The notes: generated by a model from the letters alone, not told the origin. Counted from the first letter of the stretch, positions 8,095-16,861 are shown. The stretch: 64,000 nt of DNA from Caulobacteraceae bacterium (GCA_947476325.1 CANJPZ010000002.1:62001-126000); one strand, 5' to 3'. Program-made: numbers and translations.

Positions 8095-9753
8095 ATGTAC
8101 CGGTACGATTACATCGACAGGGCCTTCGTCGAAGACCGCGCAGCCGAGTTTCGTGGCCAGGTCGCCCGGCGTCTGGCCGGCGAGATCACCGAGGACCAGT
8201 TCAAGCCCCTGCGGCTGATGAACGGTCTTTATCTGCAGCTGCACGCCTACATGTTGAGGGTCTCGATCCCCTACGGCACGCTGACGCCGAACCAGTTGCG
8301 CAAGCTGGCCTGGATCGCGCGGACCTATGACAAGGGCTATGGTCACTTTACGACGCGCCAGAATATCCAGTTTCACTGGATCAAGCTGAAGGACGTTCCC
8401 GACATTCTGGGCCATCTGGCCGATGTCGAGATGCATGCCCTGCAGACCAGCGGCAACTGTATCCGCAACGTCACCTCCGATCCGCGGGCCGGCGCCTCGG
8501 CCGACGAGATCGAGGATCCGCGTATCTGGTCCGAGATCATCCGCCAGTGGGCGGCGATCCACCCCGAGTTCTCGTTCCTGCCGCGCAAGTTCAAGATTGC
8601 CGTCACCGCCACAGCTCACGACCGCACCGCTGCGCGCCTGCACGACATAGGCCTGTTGATGCGCAAGGGCCGTGACGGCGGCGTGGGCTTTGAGGTCATC
8701 GTCGGCGGCGGCATGGGCCGCACGCCCTATGTCGGCCCGACCATCCGCGACGTCCTGCCGGCCGAGCACCTGCTGTCCTATCTGGAAGCTGTTTTGCGGG
8801 TTTACAATCGCCACGGCCGCCGCGACAACATCTACAAGGCGCGGATCAAGATCCTGGTCGCCCAGCTGGGGGCTGAGGAATTCGCTCGTCAGGTCGAGGC
8901 CGAATGGGCCCAGATCGATCATCCGGCCATCGACGCGCCTCAAGCCGAAGTCGATCGCGTGCGCGCCGCGTTCGCCCCGCCTGCCTTTGAAGCGGTGACC
9001 GGCCGCTCGGACGCCTTCGAAGCCGCCAAGGCCGCAAGTTCGTCCTTGGCCCGCTTTGCGCGCAACAACGTTCATCTGCACAAGCAGCCGGGCTATGCCA
9101 TCGTCGACATTTCGCTGAAGGCGCCGGGCGAGACGCCGGGGGATGCGACCGCCGAACAGATGGAACTGGTCGCCGATCTGGCTGAGCGGTTCAGCCTGGG
9201 TGAGCTGAGGGTGACGCACGAACAGAACCTGGTCCTGCCCCATGTGAAGCTGGACGATGTCGCCGCCGTTCACGCCGCGCTTGCGGGCGCCGGGCTGGCC
9301 AGCGCCAACATCAACCTGGTCAGCGATATCATCGCCTGCCCGGGCCTGGACTACTGCGCCCTGGCCAACGCCCGGGCCATCCCGATCGCCCAGGACATCG
9401 CCCTGCGCTTTGCGGCGGCAGATCAGGCCGAAAACATCGGCGAGCTGAAGATCAAGATTTCAGGCTGCATCAACGCCTGCGGCCACCACCACGTCGGCCA
9501 CATCGGCATCCTGGGCGTCGACAAGAAGGGCGAGGAATTCTACCAGCTGTCCCTGGGCGGCTCGGCCGCCGAGGACGCCGAAGTCGGCAAGATCCTGGGA
9601 CCCGCTATCCCGGCCGACAAGGTGACCGACGCCGTAGATCATCTCGTCGGGGTTTACCTGCGCGAGCGTCACGCCGGCGAGCGCTTCATCGACACCTACC
9701 GCCGCGTCGGCCTGGTCCCGTTCAAGGAGGCCGTCTATGCCGAAGCTCATTAA
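8095..9753 (+). CDS. cysI: Sirohaem/[4Fe-4S] assimilatory sulfite (nitrite) reductase
   Basis: 552-aa haemoprotein that reduces sulfite to sulfide with six electrons. It shows the duplicated ferredoxin-like/sirohaem-binding architecture: 'RLMNGLYLQLHAYMLRVSIPYG', 'GHFTTRQNIQFHW' and 'TSGNCIRNVT' in the first half. In the second half the cluster-sirohaem ligands are C-X5-C (CPGLDYC) and C-X3-C (SGCINACGHH). The neighbouring cysH and sirohaem methylase support sulfite rather than nitrite as substrate. It lies between two DUF genes and overlaps the following DUF934 gene by 17 bp. The electron donor may be a ferredoxin fed by the downstream reductase; no flavoprotein cysJ is present. Confidence 0.9.
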   Translation: MYRYDYIDRAFVEDRAAEFRGQVARRLAGEITEDQFKPLRLMNGLYLQLHAYMLRVSIPYGTLTPNQLRKLAWIARTYDKGYGHFTTRQNIQFHWIKLKDVPDILGHLADVEMHALQTSGNCIRNVTSDPRAGASADEIEDPRIWSEIIRQWAAIHPEFSFLPRKFKIAVTATAHDRTAARLHDIGLLMRKGRDGGVGFEVIVGGGMGRTPYVGPTIRDVLPAEHLLSYLEAVLRVYNRHGRRDNIYKARIKILVAQLGAEEFARQVEAEWAQIDHPAIDAPQAEVDRVRAAFAPPAFEAVTGRSDAFEAAKAASSSLARFARNNVHLHKQPGYAIVDISLKAPGETPGDATAEQMELVADLAERFSLGELRVTHEQNLVLPHVKLDDVAAVHAALAGAGLASANINLVSDIIACPGLDYCALANARAIPIAQDIALRFAAADQAENIGELKIKISGCINACGHHHVGHIGILGVDKKGEEFYQLSLGGSAAEDAEVGKILGPAIPADKVTDAVDHLVGVYLRERHAGERFIDTYRRVGLVPFKEAVYAEAH

Positions 9754-10240
9754 GCTGCACGACGGCCACGCCGCCTTCGCCAACGACGCCTATATGACGG
9801 TGACGGATGAGGATGCCACCCCGGCGAGCGGCGGCGTCATCCTGCCACTGGCTCGCTACCGAATCGAAGGCGCGGCATTGCTCGACGAGGGCCGCAATGT
9901 CGGGGTGCTGTTGCAGCCCGATGAGGCCATCGAGGAGTTGTCGGATGATCTGACGCGGCTGTCGGTCGTGGCGCTGAGCTTTCCCAAGTTCCGCGACGGC
10001 CGGGCCTATACCTCGGCCCGCCTGCTGCGTGAGCGGTTCGGCTTTGGCGGCGAGATCCGCGCCGTGGGCGATGTTCTGCGCGAACAGGCCAGTTTCTTTA
10101 TCCGTTGCGGATTTGATGCGTTCGAGCCTGCCGACGGATCGACCCCTGAACAGTGGATGGCGGCGGCCAACCGCTTCCGTCATGTCTATCAACGCGGCGC
10201 CGACGACCGCAAACCGGCTTTCGTCGAGAGGATTTCATGA
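9737..10240 (+). CDS. DUF934 family protein (sulfite reduction accessory)
   Basis: 167 aa. The C-terminal half has the DUF934 signature: 'SFPKFRDGRAYTSARLLRERFGF', 'RAVGDVLREQASFFIRCGFDAF' and a closing 'FRHVYQ'. The domain is typically encoded next to cysI and cysH in proteobacteria and is presumed to help sulfite reduction; no activity is established that I know of. The start overlaps cysI by 17 bp and the stop overlaps the cysH start (ATGA), indicating translational coupling throughout. An N-terminal beta-rich segment, about residues 1-60, is less conserved. Confidence 0.82.
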   Translation: MPKLIKLHDGHAAFANDAYMTVTDEDATPASGGVILPLARYRIEGAALLDEGRNVGVLLQPDEAIEELSDDLTRLSVVALSFPKFRDGRAYTSARLLRERFGFGGEIRAVGDVLREQASFFIRCGFDAFEPADGSTPEQWMAAANRFRHVYQRGADDRKPAFVERIS

Positions 10241-10980
10241 TGGCTTACGATCAGGCCGCCGAGCGCGACATCGCGCTTGAGCTGGACGAACGGCTGAGGG
10301 ATGCCTCCCCGCTGGAGATCTTGCGCGCCGCCTACGAGACCTTTGGCGACAAGCTGGCGCTGGTTTCGTCCTTCGGGGCTGAATCTGCGGTGCTTCTGTA
10401 CATGGCCTCGCAGGTCAACAAGTCGATCGCGGTGCTGTTCCTGGATACCGGCATGCTGTTCGGCCAGACGCTGGACTATCGCCAGCAGCTGGCGACAAGG
10501 CTTGGCCTGACCGGCGTTCGTGACCTGCGGCCGGCCTACGCCGACCTTGCCGTCCAGGACCCGTCAGCCAACCTGTGGAAGACCAGCGTCGATGACTGCT
10601 GCAACATCCGCAAGGTGCTGCCGCTTGACCGGGCGCTTGGCGAGTTTGACGCCTGGATAACGGGCCGCAAGCGCTTTCAGGGCGGTGACCGGCTGCGTTT
10701 GCCGGTGGTCGAGCGCTCGTCGGACGGCAAGATCAAGATCAATCCGCTGGCCAATATGAGCAAGGCGGACCTGGACAATTACGCCACCGAACACGACTTG
10801 CCGGCGCATCCCCTGGTGGCCCAGGGGTTCCCCTCGATCGGTTGCTGGCCCTGCACCAAGCCGGTAGAGGAGGGCGCTGACATCCGCTCCGGCCGTTGGG
10901 CAGGGCAGGACAAGAGCGAGTGCGGCATCCACGTTGAACGCGCCACGCCGCCATCTCTGGAAGTTGGCGGCGATATCTAA
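10237..10980 (+). CDS. cysH: Assimilatory APS/PAPS reductase with Fe-S-type Cys motifs
   Basis: 247 aa. It reduces (phospho)adenylylsulfate to sulfite using thioredoxin or glutathione-type thiols. The PP-loop-like 'SSFGAESAVLLYMAS', 'LDTGMLF', 'WITGRKRFQ' and the catalytic 'SECGIH' near the C-terminus are all present. The paired motifs 'DDCCNIRKVLPL' and 'GCWPCTKP' are those that bind a [4Fe-4S] cluster in APS-type enzymes, so APS is the more likely substrate. ATG 10237 is chosen because GAGAGGA lies just upstream and it overlaps the previous stop. It supplies sulfite to the reductase encoded two genes upstream. Confidence 0.92.
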   Translation: MMAYDQAAERDIALELDERLRDASPLEILRAAYETFGDKLALVSSFGAESAVLLYMASQVNKSIAVLFLDTGMLFGQTLDYRQQLATRLGLTGVRDLRPAYADLAVQDPSANLWKTSVDDCCNIRKVLPLDRALGEFDAWITGRKRFQGGDRLRLPVVERSSDGKIKINPLANMSKADLDNYATEHDLPAHPLVAQGFPSIGCWPCTKPVEEGADIRSGRWAGQDKSECGIHVERATPPSLEVGGDI

Positions 10981-11008
10981 GCGAAGCAAATAGACAGGCT
11001 GGTACATA

Positions 11009-11824
11009 ATGTCCGATGCGACAACCGCCGCGCCTGCCGTCAAGGCAGGGGGCGCCTTTCTGGTCGAGAAGGTGACGTGGGTTCAGCACTGGACCGACCG
11101 CCTGTTCTCGTTCCGCACTACCCGTGATCCGGCGTTCCGCTTCGAGAACGGGCAGTTCGTCATGCTTGGCCTGCCCAAAGAGGACGGCAAACCCCTGTTG
11201 CGCGCCTATTCCATAGCCTCACCCAACTGGGCCGAGGAGCTGGAGTTCTATTCCATCAAGGTTGAGGACGGCCCCCTGACCTCGCGCCTGCAGAAGATCA
11301 AGGTGGGTGATGATCTGCTGATCGGCCGCAAGCCCACCGGAACCCTGGTGCTGGACGCCCTGAAGCCGGGACGGACGCTTTATATGCTGGGGACCGGTAC
11401 GGGCCTTGCGCCGTGGCTGTCGCTTGCGCGCGATCCGGAAGTCTACGAGCGATTCGATACGGTGGTGGTGACCCATACGGTGCGCCAGGTCGCTGATCTG
11501 AACTATCGTCAGGAATTGTCCCACGACTGGCCAAACGATCCCGATCTGGGCGAAATGATCAGCCCCAAATTGCGCTACTATCCGACGGTGACCCGAGAGA
11601 ATTTCCCGACCCGGGGGCGCATCACCAACCTGATCGCCGCGGGCCAGATGTTCACGGACCTGAGATTGCCGCTGTTCGATCCGTCTGTTGACCGGGTGAT
11701 GATGTGCGGCGGGCCGTCCGTGCTGGCGGACCTGAAGGCGCTGATGGCAGAGCGCGGGTTCGTGGAAGGCTCTATCTCCAAGCCCGGCGACTTTGTGCTG
11801 GAACGGGCCTTCGTTGAAACCTGA
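11009..11824 (+). CDS. fpr: Ferredoxin-NADP(+) reductase
   Basis: 271-aa FAD enzyme. The FAD-binding barrel (about 15-110) has 'FENGQFVMLGL' and 'RAYSIASP' (R-x-Y-S). The NADP domain has 'LYMLGTGTGLAPWLSLARD' and 'VMMCGGPSVLADLK', and the C-terminus ends in the family-typical aromatic/acidic tail. It exchanges electrons between NADPH and ferredoxin. Placement 28 bp after cysH suggests it provides reduced ferredoxin to the sulfite reductase, which lacks a CysJ partner here; that is inference. Fpr genes in other bacteria also serve oxidative-stress responses. Confidence 0.9.
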   Translation: MSDATTAAPAVKAGGAFLVEKVTWVQHWTDRLFSFRTTRDPAFRFENGQFVMLGLPKEDGKPLLRAYSIASPNWAEELEFYSIKVEDGPLTSRLQKIKVGDDLLIGRKPTGTLVLDALKPGRTLYMLGTGTGLAPWLSLARDPEVYERFDTVVVTHTVRQVADLNYRQELSHDWPNDPDLGEMISPKLRYYPTVTRENFPTRGRITNLIAAGQMFTDLRLPLFDPSVDRVMMCGGPSVLADLKALMAERGFVEGSISKPGDFVLERAFVET

Positions 11825-12278
11825 TCCGCAATTGCGGTTCGGCGCGACTGAGCCTAGCTTAGCCTACATTGAACGACAGGCCGCTTTTGGAATTGTCGAA
11901 CTTGATGGCCAGATTGCGATCGCCGCGATTACGGTCAATCCGGGCGACGCACCGGTGTTCGATCTGCCGGGTGGCGGGATCGACCCTGGAGAGACCGAGA
12001 CCGAAGCTCTGGTTCGTGAATTCGGCGAAGAAACAGGCCTGCAGGTTGCCGCCGAGCATCTGCTGGTGCGCGCCACCCAGACCTTTATCAATCCCAACGG
12101 CCGGCCCGTGAACAATCACGGCGCCTTCTACGCAGCAACGCTGACCGGCGAGGATCCCGAACTCAAGATCGAAGCCGATCACGAACTGGTCTGGATGACC
12201 CCGCAGGACTTTGTCCGCCGGGCGCGTCACGAGGCCCAGGCCTGGGCCGTGGTTGTGTGGCTGCGGCGCCGCGTTTGA
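11814..12278 (+). CDS. NUDIX hydrolase
   Basis: About 154 aa with a complete Nudix box: G-X5-E-X7-REFGEETGL within the segment beginning 'LPGGGIDPGETETEALV', around residues 42-68. The Glu cluster binds the metal that hydrolyses nucleoside diphosphate-linked substrates. The TTG start at 11814 overlaps the fpr gene by 11 bp; another TTG at 11793 is possible. The substrate is not predictable. It may clear oxidised nucleotides or a cofactor related to the upstream redox genes, but position alone does not show this. Confidence 0.8.
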   Translation: MKPDPQLRFGATEPSLAYIERQAAFGIVELDGQIAIAAITVNPGDAPVFDLPGGGIDPGETETEALVREFGEETGLQVAAEHLLVRATQTFINPNGRPVNNHGAFYAATLTGEDPELKIEADHELVWMTPQDFVRRARHEAQAWAVVVWLRRRV

Positions 12279-12368
12279 GGGTTTACAAGTCTGGCGACTT
12301 GGCAACCTTTGCCGCACCGTGCACGTTGCCTTGCAGCAGTTGCGTCAGAGGGGGCGTTTTCACCGTCC

Positions 12369-13481
12369 ATGGAAACCCAGGCTGACTTCCGGATCGACGA
12401 TGAAGGTCAGACCCGCGGCGTCGTACTGACCGGCGACTGGAGCGCGATCTGCCTGGGCGATGCCGCCACGCGCCTGACCCAGGAACTCAAAGCCGGCCCG
12501 GCGAAGATCGATCTGGCCCAGGTCGGCCGGTTCGACACGGCCGGGGCTCTGGCGCTCATCGCTGCCGCCGGCGGCGATCTGAAAACGCAGGAAATCGCCG
12601 GACGGCCGGAGACGCTGCGCCTGCTGGACCGGGTGGTCGAGGCGATACACACCGAGACCCCGACCGTCCGTCGGCCGCTATCGATCAACGCGATGATGAA
12701 TCGCATGGGCAAGGGTATCGTCGTAATCATCGCCGAGGGCGGTGAAAGCCTGAGCTTTATCGGCCGCATGCTGGTCACGCTGGGCAAGGCTTTCATCAAC
12801 CCAACGCGCGTGCGCTGGGCGACGGTGATCAACGTCATGGAGCGCGCCGGTATCGACGCCATCCCGATTGTGGTCATCACAAACTTTTTCATCGGCGCCG
12901 TCATCGCCTTTCTGGCGGCCAGCATGCTGGCGGATTTTGGAGCGCAGATCTTTTCGGTCGAAACCGTCGGCTTCGGCGTGTTGCGCGAATTTGGCGTGGT
13001 GATCACCGCCATCCTGCTGGCCGGCCGTTCGGCTTCAAGCTTTGCGGCTGAAATCGGCGCCATGAAAATGCAGCAGGAAATCGACGCCATGCGCACAATG
13101 GGAGTCGATCCGTTCGAAGCCATCGTCCTGCCGCGCTTCATCGCCCTGGTGTTCATGGTTTTTCTGCTGACGTTTCTGGGCGCCCTTGCCGGCCTGTTTG
13201 GCGGTGCGCTGGTGCTGTGGGCGAACCTGGATCTTTCTCCGGTTTTCTTCATCCAGAAAATCCAGGAGAACGTCGGGGTCGATCAATTCTACCTGTCGCT
13301 CTACAAGGCGCCGGTCATGGCCACGGTCGTCGCCGCCATCGGTTGCCGGCAGGGCATGATGGTTGGCGGTGACGTTGAGTCTCTCGGCCGCAGGGTGACG
13401 ACCGCCGTTGTCCATTCCATCTTCGCCATCATCGTCATCGATGCCATCTTCGCCCTGATTTACCTGGAGCTCGATCTGTGA
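12369..13481 (+). CDS. mlaE: MlaE-type ABC permease with N-terminal STAS domain
   Basis: 370 aa. Residues about 1-95 form a STAS/MlaB-like domain ('LTGDWSAICLGDAA', 'IDLAQVGRFDTAGALALIAA'). The rest is a MlaE/YrbE permease with five to six membrane helices and family motifs 'FIGAVIAFLA', 'LREFGVVITAILLAGRSASSFAAEIGAM', 'EIDAMRTMGVDP' and 'LPRFIAL'. MlaE permeases move phospholipids between inner and outer membrane. Here the small STAS partner MlaB is fused to the permease. ATG 12369 is chosen; the frame is open 60 bp further up. GTGA overlap with the ATPase gene. The 90-bp gap upstream should hold the operon promoter, but I cannot assign boxes. Confidence 0.88.
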   Translation: METQADFRIDDEGQTRGVVLTGDWSAICLGDAATRLTQELKAGPAKIDLAQVGRFDTAGALALIAAAGGDLKTQEIAGRPETLRLLDRVVEAIHTETPTVRRPLSINAMMNRMGKGIVVIIAEGGESLSFIGRMLVTLGKAFINPTRVRWATVINVMERAGIDAIPIVVITNFFIGAVIAFLAASMLADFGAQIFSVETVGFGVLREFGVVITAILLAGRSASSFAAEIGAMKMQQEIDAMRTMGVDPFEAIVLPRFIALVFMVFLLTFLGALAGLFGGALVLWANLDLSPVFFIQKIQENVGVDQFYLSLYKAPVMATVVAAIGCRQGMMVGGDVESLGRRVTTAVVHSIFAIIVIDAIFALIYLELDL

Positions 13482-14347
13482 GCGTCGATGTCGAACTTCG
13501 CGAAGACCAGGGACTCGACGAAGGCGCGCCGCCCATCGAGGTGCGTGGCCTGGTGTCCAAATTCGAGGACAAGGTCATTCACGAGAACCTGGATCTTACC
13601 GTTCGGCGAGGCGAAATCCTGGGTGTGGTGGGCGGATCTGGGGCCGGCAAGTCGGTGTTGATGAATACCCTCATCGGGTTGAAGGAAGCCGACGGGGGAA
13701 CGGTCCGGTTGTTTGGCCGCGACCTGCAGCGCGCAACCGGTCGCCAGTGGGGCGAGATGGAGCGCCGTTGGGGGGTGCTGTTTCAGTCGAGCGCGCTGTT
13801 CTCCAATCTTACGGTCCGGGAAAATGTCGCCGCCCCGATGATCGAGCACACCCAGTTGTCGAAGGCCGAGATTCGCAAGCTCGCTGACGTCAAGATCGCG
13901 CTGGTTGGTCTTCCGCCCGATGCCGCCAACAAAAAACCATCTGAATTGTCAGGTGGCATGAAGAAGCGCGCTGGTCTGGCCAGGGCTCTGGCGCTCGACC
14001 CCGAACTGCTGTTTCTGGATGAGCCGACTTCAGGTCTGGATCCTGTCGGCGCAGCGGCGTTCGACGAACTGATTGCGGATCTTTCAGACAGTCTGGGCCT
14101 TACGGTGTTCATGATCACCCACGACATCGACAGTCTGTATGCTATTTGTGATCGTGTTGCGGTTCTCGCAGACAAGAAGATCGTGGCCATTGCGCCCGTC
14201 CAGGTGCTGGAGCACTCCAAACACCCGTGGATTCAGGAGTATTTCATGGGGCCACGTGGCCGGGCGGCGGAACGGGCGGAAGGCGGACCTGGTTTGGCAG
14301 GCCGCAAGGCCAAGCGCGGCGGTGCGGGGAAATCTCATGGAGCGTAA
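13478..14347 (+). CDS. mlaF: MlaF-type ABC transporter ATPase
   Basis: 289-aa ATP-binding subunit of the lipid transporter. Walker A 'GGSGAGKSVLMNTLIG', Q-loop 'VLFQSSALFSNLTVRENV', signature 'LSGGMKKRAGLARALA', Walker B 'PELLFLDEPTSGLDP' and the switch His in 'MITHDID' are intact. The short 'MKKR' after the signature is characteristic of MCE-system ATPases. A C-terminal tail of about 35 residues rich in Gly, Arg and Lys extends past the usual end. It overlaps mlaE by 4 bp and mlaD by 11 bp. Confidence 0.92.
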   Translation: MSVDVELREDQGLDEGAPPIEVRGLVSKFEDKVIHENLDLTVRRGEILGVVGGSGAGKSVLMNTLIGLKEADGGTVRLFGRDLQRATGRQWGEMERRWGVLFQSSALFSNLTVRENVAAPMIEHTQLSKAEIRKLADVKIALVGLPPDAANKKPSELSGGMKKRAGLARALALDPELLFLDEPTSGLDPVGAAAFDELIADLSDSLGLTVFMITHDIDSLYAICDRVAVLADKKIVAIAPVQVLEHSKHPWIQEYFMGPRGRAAERAEGGPGLAGRKAKRGGAGKSHGA

Positions 14348-15275
14348 CGCCAACTATACTTTGGTCGGCTTTGTCGCCCTGATCCTGATGATCGGCATGA
14401 TCGCCTTTATCGTCTGGCTTGGACGGTTCCAGTTCAACAAGGAACACGACATCTACGACATCGTTTTTGTCGGCTCCGTCAGCGGTTTGACCGAGGGAGG
14501 AGAGGTTCAGTTCAATGGCATCAAGGTCGGTGAGGTGACGCGCCTGTCGCTGGACAGGGCCGATCCTAACCGCGTGATCGCCCGCGCCCGTGTAGGATCC
14601 GAAGTGCCTGTGCGTACGGACAGCTATGCGACTCTGGAGCCGCTGGGCATTACCGGCGTCAATGTTGTGCAACTCACCGCTGGAACTGCGAGCAATCCCC
14701 TGCTCAAGGCGGTGACTCCAGCTGGCACGGTGCCGGTGATCCGCACCCAGAACGGCGTCCTGCAGGATTTGCTCAAGGGTGGCGGAACGGTGCTGGCCCG
14801 CGCCGTCGAAGCGCTCGACAAAATCAGTTCAGTTTTGTCCAAGGAGAATATCGCCAACTTCTCAGGCATACTGGAGGACCTTAATCTGGTCGTCGCCGCT
14901 GCTCGCGAGAACACTCAGCTGTTCCAGAATGCCGATGGCGCCATCAAGAGTCTCGACCAGGCCGCCAAGGACATCTCGAGCCTCAGCAATTCAGCCAAAG
15001 GGGTTGTTGAGAACCAGGCGCCGGCGGCGCTCGCCCATGTCGGCGAAGCGGCGGACGAACTGAAGTCCGCAGCCGCTGAAATTCGGGCCACTGTAAACAG
15101 TCTGCGCGGTCCGGCGACGGACTTTGCGACCAATACCCTGCCTCAGATTCAGGGCACGGTGACCAGCCTGCAGTCGGCGGCCGATTCTCTGGATCGCCTT
15201 GCCAATGAGATCGAGCGGGATCCCCGCGGCCTAATCACCAAGGAACCGGGACGGCAGATACAGGTGGCTCCATGA
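14337..15275 (+). CDS. mlaD: MlaD-type MCE-domain protein
   Basis: 312-aa periplasmic lipid-binding subunit anchored by one N-terminal helix ('TLVGFVALILMIGMIAFIVWL'). The MCE domain (about 38-118) has 'VSGLTEGGEVQFNGIKVGEV' and 'TLEPLGITGVNVVQL'. A long helical region follows (about 150-300), expected to form a tunnel or barrel in the hexamer. It is longer than the enteric MlaD (about 180 aa), as is usual in alphaproteobacteria. The ATG at 14337 lies inside the end of mlaF and the stop overlaps the next gene (ATGA). Confidence 0.9.
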   Translation: MERNANYTLVGFVALILMIGMIAFIVWLGRFQFNKEHDIYDIVFVGSVSGLTEGGEVQFNGIKVGEVTRLSLDRADPNRVIARARVGSEVPVRTDSYATLEPLGITGVNVVQLTAGTASNPLLKAVTPAGTVPVIRTQNGVLQDLLKGGGTVLARAVEALDKISSVLSKENIANFSGILEDLNLVVAAARENTQLFQNADGAIKSLDQAAKDISSLSNSAKGVVENQAPAALAHVGEAADELKSAAAEIRATVNSLRGPATDFATNTLPQIQGTVTSLQSAADSLDRLANEIERDPRGLITKEPGRQIQVAP

Positions 15276-15919
15276 TTATCCGACCTTTCGCGGCTGCTGT
15301 CCTGGCCTGCGCCCTGCTCGGGGGGTGCGTTACGCTGTTGCCCAAGGCGACTCCTTCGACGCTTTACAAGTTGTCTATCGAGACCCGTCCGATCGAGCGT
15401 CCGGCAGGGGCTCCGGTGATCAATGTGCTGCGGGCGCCGACTTCCTTTTCGCGGATGTCGTCCGGGGACCAGATCATTACGGTGACGGGCGCGGAAACGG
15501 CATCTATCGCCAGCGCGCGCTGGGTGGCGCCGGCCCAGACCATGTTCGACGAATCGATGGCCAGCGCCTTTGACGCCTCGCCCACCATACGACTTTCGAC
15601 CCGTGGCAGCGCCACGCCGCCCGATCGCATCCTGCGGGTCGAGGTGCGAACCTTTGAAGCGCGCTATCTGGCCGGTCAGAAGGCTGCGCCGACGGTCATG
15701 GTCGAAATGAAGGCGATTTTGACCTATCCGACCGCTTCTCCCGACGTGAAGGAGCACATTTTCCGCGCACAGTCCGTTGCTCGCGACAACAGGGTCAGCG
15801 CCATCGTCGAGGCCTATGGCGTGGCAACCTCAACGGTGCTCAATGACCTGGTCGGCTGGACAGATTCAGCGGCCGTGGGGCCGGTCAGCCCAGTCCCGCC
15901 AGCCGTTTCGCCGCGGTGA
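15272..15919 (+). CDS. ABC-type transport auxiliary lipoprotein (PqiC/DUF330-like)
   Basis: 215 aa with a lipoprotein signal (ALLGGC, lipidated Cys19) and the 'LYKL'...'[11 protein letters not shown]' opening typical of the transport auxiliary lipoprotein family. Mid-protein features are '[20 protein letters not shown]' and '[15 protein letters not shown]'. These lipoproteins sit at the outer membrane and work with MCE transporters. Here it takes the place of MlaA/MlaC as fourth gene of the operon. Its 3' end overlaps the convergent folD by 35 bp. Confidence 0.8.
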   Translation: MIIRPFAAAVLACALLGGCVTLLPKATPSTLYKLSIETRPIERPAGAPVINVLRAPTSFSRMSSGDQIITVTGAETASIASARWVAPAQTMFDESMASAFDASPTIRLSTRGSATPPDRILRVEVRTFEARYLAGQKAAPTVMVEMKAILTYPTASPDVKEHIFRAQSVARDNRVSAIVEAYGVATSTVLNDLVGWTDSAAVGPVSPVPPAVSPR

Positions 15920-16763
15920 CCGTATTGTCCAGCAGGCAGGCGACGGTCATGGGGCCGACGCCGCCGGGCACGGGCGTGATGGCGCCAGCGATGGCTTCGG
16001 CCTCATCGAACGCGACATCGCCCACCAGCCGCGTCTTGCCGGGGTTCTTGATGGAGGGCACGCGGTTCATGCCGACATCAATCACGACCGCGCCCGGTTT
16101 AACCCAATCGCCCTTGACCATCTCGGGCTGGCCGACCGCCGCCACCAGGATGTCGGCCTGACGGCACAGGGCAGGCAGGTCGCGCGTGCGCGAATGGGCG
16201 ATTGTGACGGTGCAGTTTTCGGCCAGCAGCAACTGGGCGATGGGCTTGCCCACCAGATTGGAGCGACCGACCACGACGGCGTATTGACCCGACAGGTTTT
16301 CGCCCAGCACGTCCTTGATCAGCATGATGCAGCCGGACGGGGTGCAGGGCACCAGACCGGTCAGGCCGCTGGCCAGACGTCCGGCGTTGACCACGGTCAG
16401 ACCGTCGACGTCCTTGTCAGGACTGATGGCGGCCACGACGTCCGCCTGGCGGATGTGTGGCGGGACTGGAAACTGCACCAGGATGCCATGGATCGCCGGG
16501 TCGGCGTTGAGGGTGGACACCAGTTTCAACAGGTCGTGCTGACTGGTCCCGGCCGGCAGCCGGTGAGTGACCGACAGCATACCGGCCGCCTCGGTCTGTT
16601 CGCCCTTGTTGCGCACATAGACCTGGCTGCCGGGGTCATCGCCCACCAGAACCACTGCCAGACCCGGTTGCAGGCCGTGTTCGGCCTTGAGCCGCGATAC
16701 CTCGGCCGTCACCCGCTGCCGCAGGCCCTCGGCGAACGCCTTGCCGTCGATCAATCTTGCCAT
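15885..16763 (-). CDS. folD: Methylenetetrahydrofolate dehydrogenase/cyclohydrolase
   Basis: 292-aa bifunctional enzyme interconverting 5,10-methylene-, methenyl- and 10-formyl-tetrahydrofolate in the cytosol. Signatures are '[17 protein letters not shown]' with the catalytic Lys, 'GILVQFPVP', 'PDKDVDGL', 'VPCTPSGC', the NADP loop '[11 protein letters not shown]', and the C-terminal '[15 protein letters not shown]'. Length is normal. It is divergent from an acyl-CoA dehydrogenase, with 113 bp between starts, and the end runs 35 bp into the lipoprotein gene on the other strand. Confidence 0.96.
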   Translation of the reverse strand: MARLIDGKAFAEGLRQRVTAEVSRLKAEHGLQPGLAVVLVGDDPGSQVYVRNKGEQTEAAGMLSVTHRLPAGTSQHDLLKLVSTLNADPAIHGILVQFPVPPHIRQADVVAAISPDKDVDGLTVVNAGRLASGLTGLVPCTPSGCIMLIKDVLGENLSGQYAVVVGRSNLVGKPIAQLLLAENCTVTIAHSRTRDLPALCRQADILVAAVGQPEMVKGDWVKPGAVVIDVGMNRVPSIKNPGKTRLVGDVAFDEAEAIAGAITPVPGGVGPMTVACLLDNTVTAAKRLAGLG

Positions 16764-16812
16764 GTCGGGCTTATGGAAGCGGCGAAGAGTCGATGCAAGT
16801 CCATCGCCGCGC

Positions 16813-16841
16813 TTGCCCCTGGACGGCGCCGGCGCTATCCC
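16813..16841 (+). promoter_or_regulatory. Candidate promoter of the acyl-CoA dehydrogenase gene
   Basis: TTGCCCC, 14 nt, GCTATCCC resembles the Caulobacter housekeeping consensus. It ends 35 bp before the ATG and is directly followed by a perfect 18-bp palindrome at the expected transcription start, an arrangement typical for a repressor. Confidence 0.4.
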
Positions 16842-16843
16842 GC

Positions 16844-16861
16844 GTCAAACGACCGTTTGAC
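16844..16861. promoter_or_regulatory. PsrA-like palindromic operator
   Basis: GTCAAACG-ac-CGTTTGAC is a perfect 8-bp inverted repeat with a 2-nt centre. It contains CAAAC-N4-GTTTG, which fits the published binding consensus of PsrA, a TetR-family regulator of fatty-acid beta-oxidation. It lies 15 bp before the acyl-CoA dehydrogenase start. Acyl-CoA-responsive repression of this gene is therefore a plausible inference; the regulator gene is not in the window. Confidence 0.6.

Noticed and set aside
7849-9273. 474-codon reverse-strand open frame opposite the sulfite reductase gene
   Set aside because: It is a shadow of the reductase coding frame; no domain and no operon logic.
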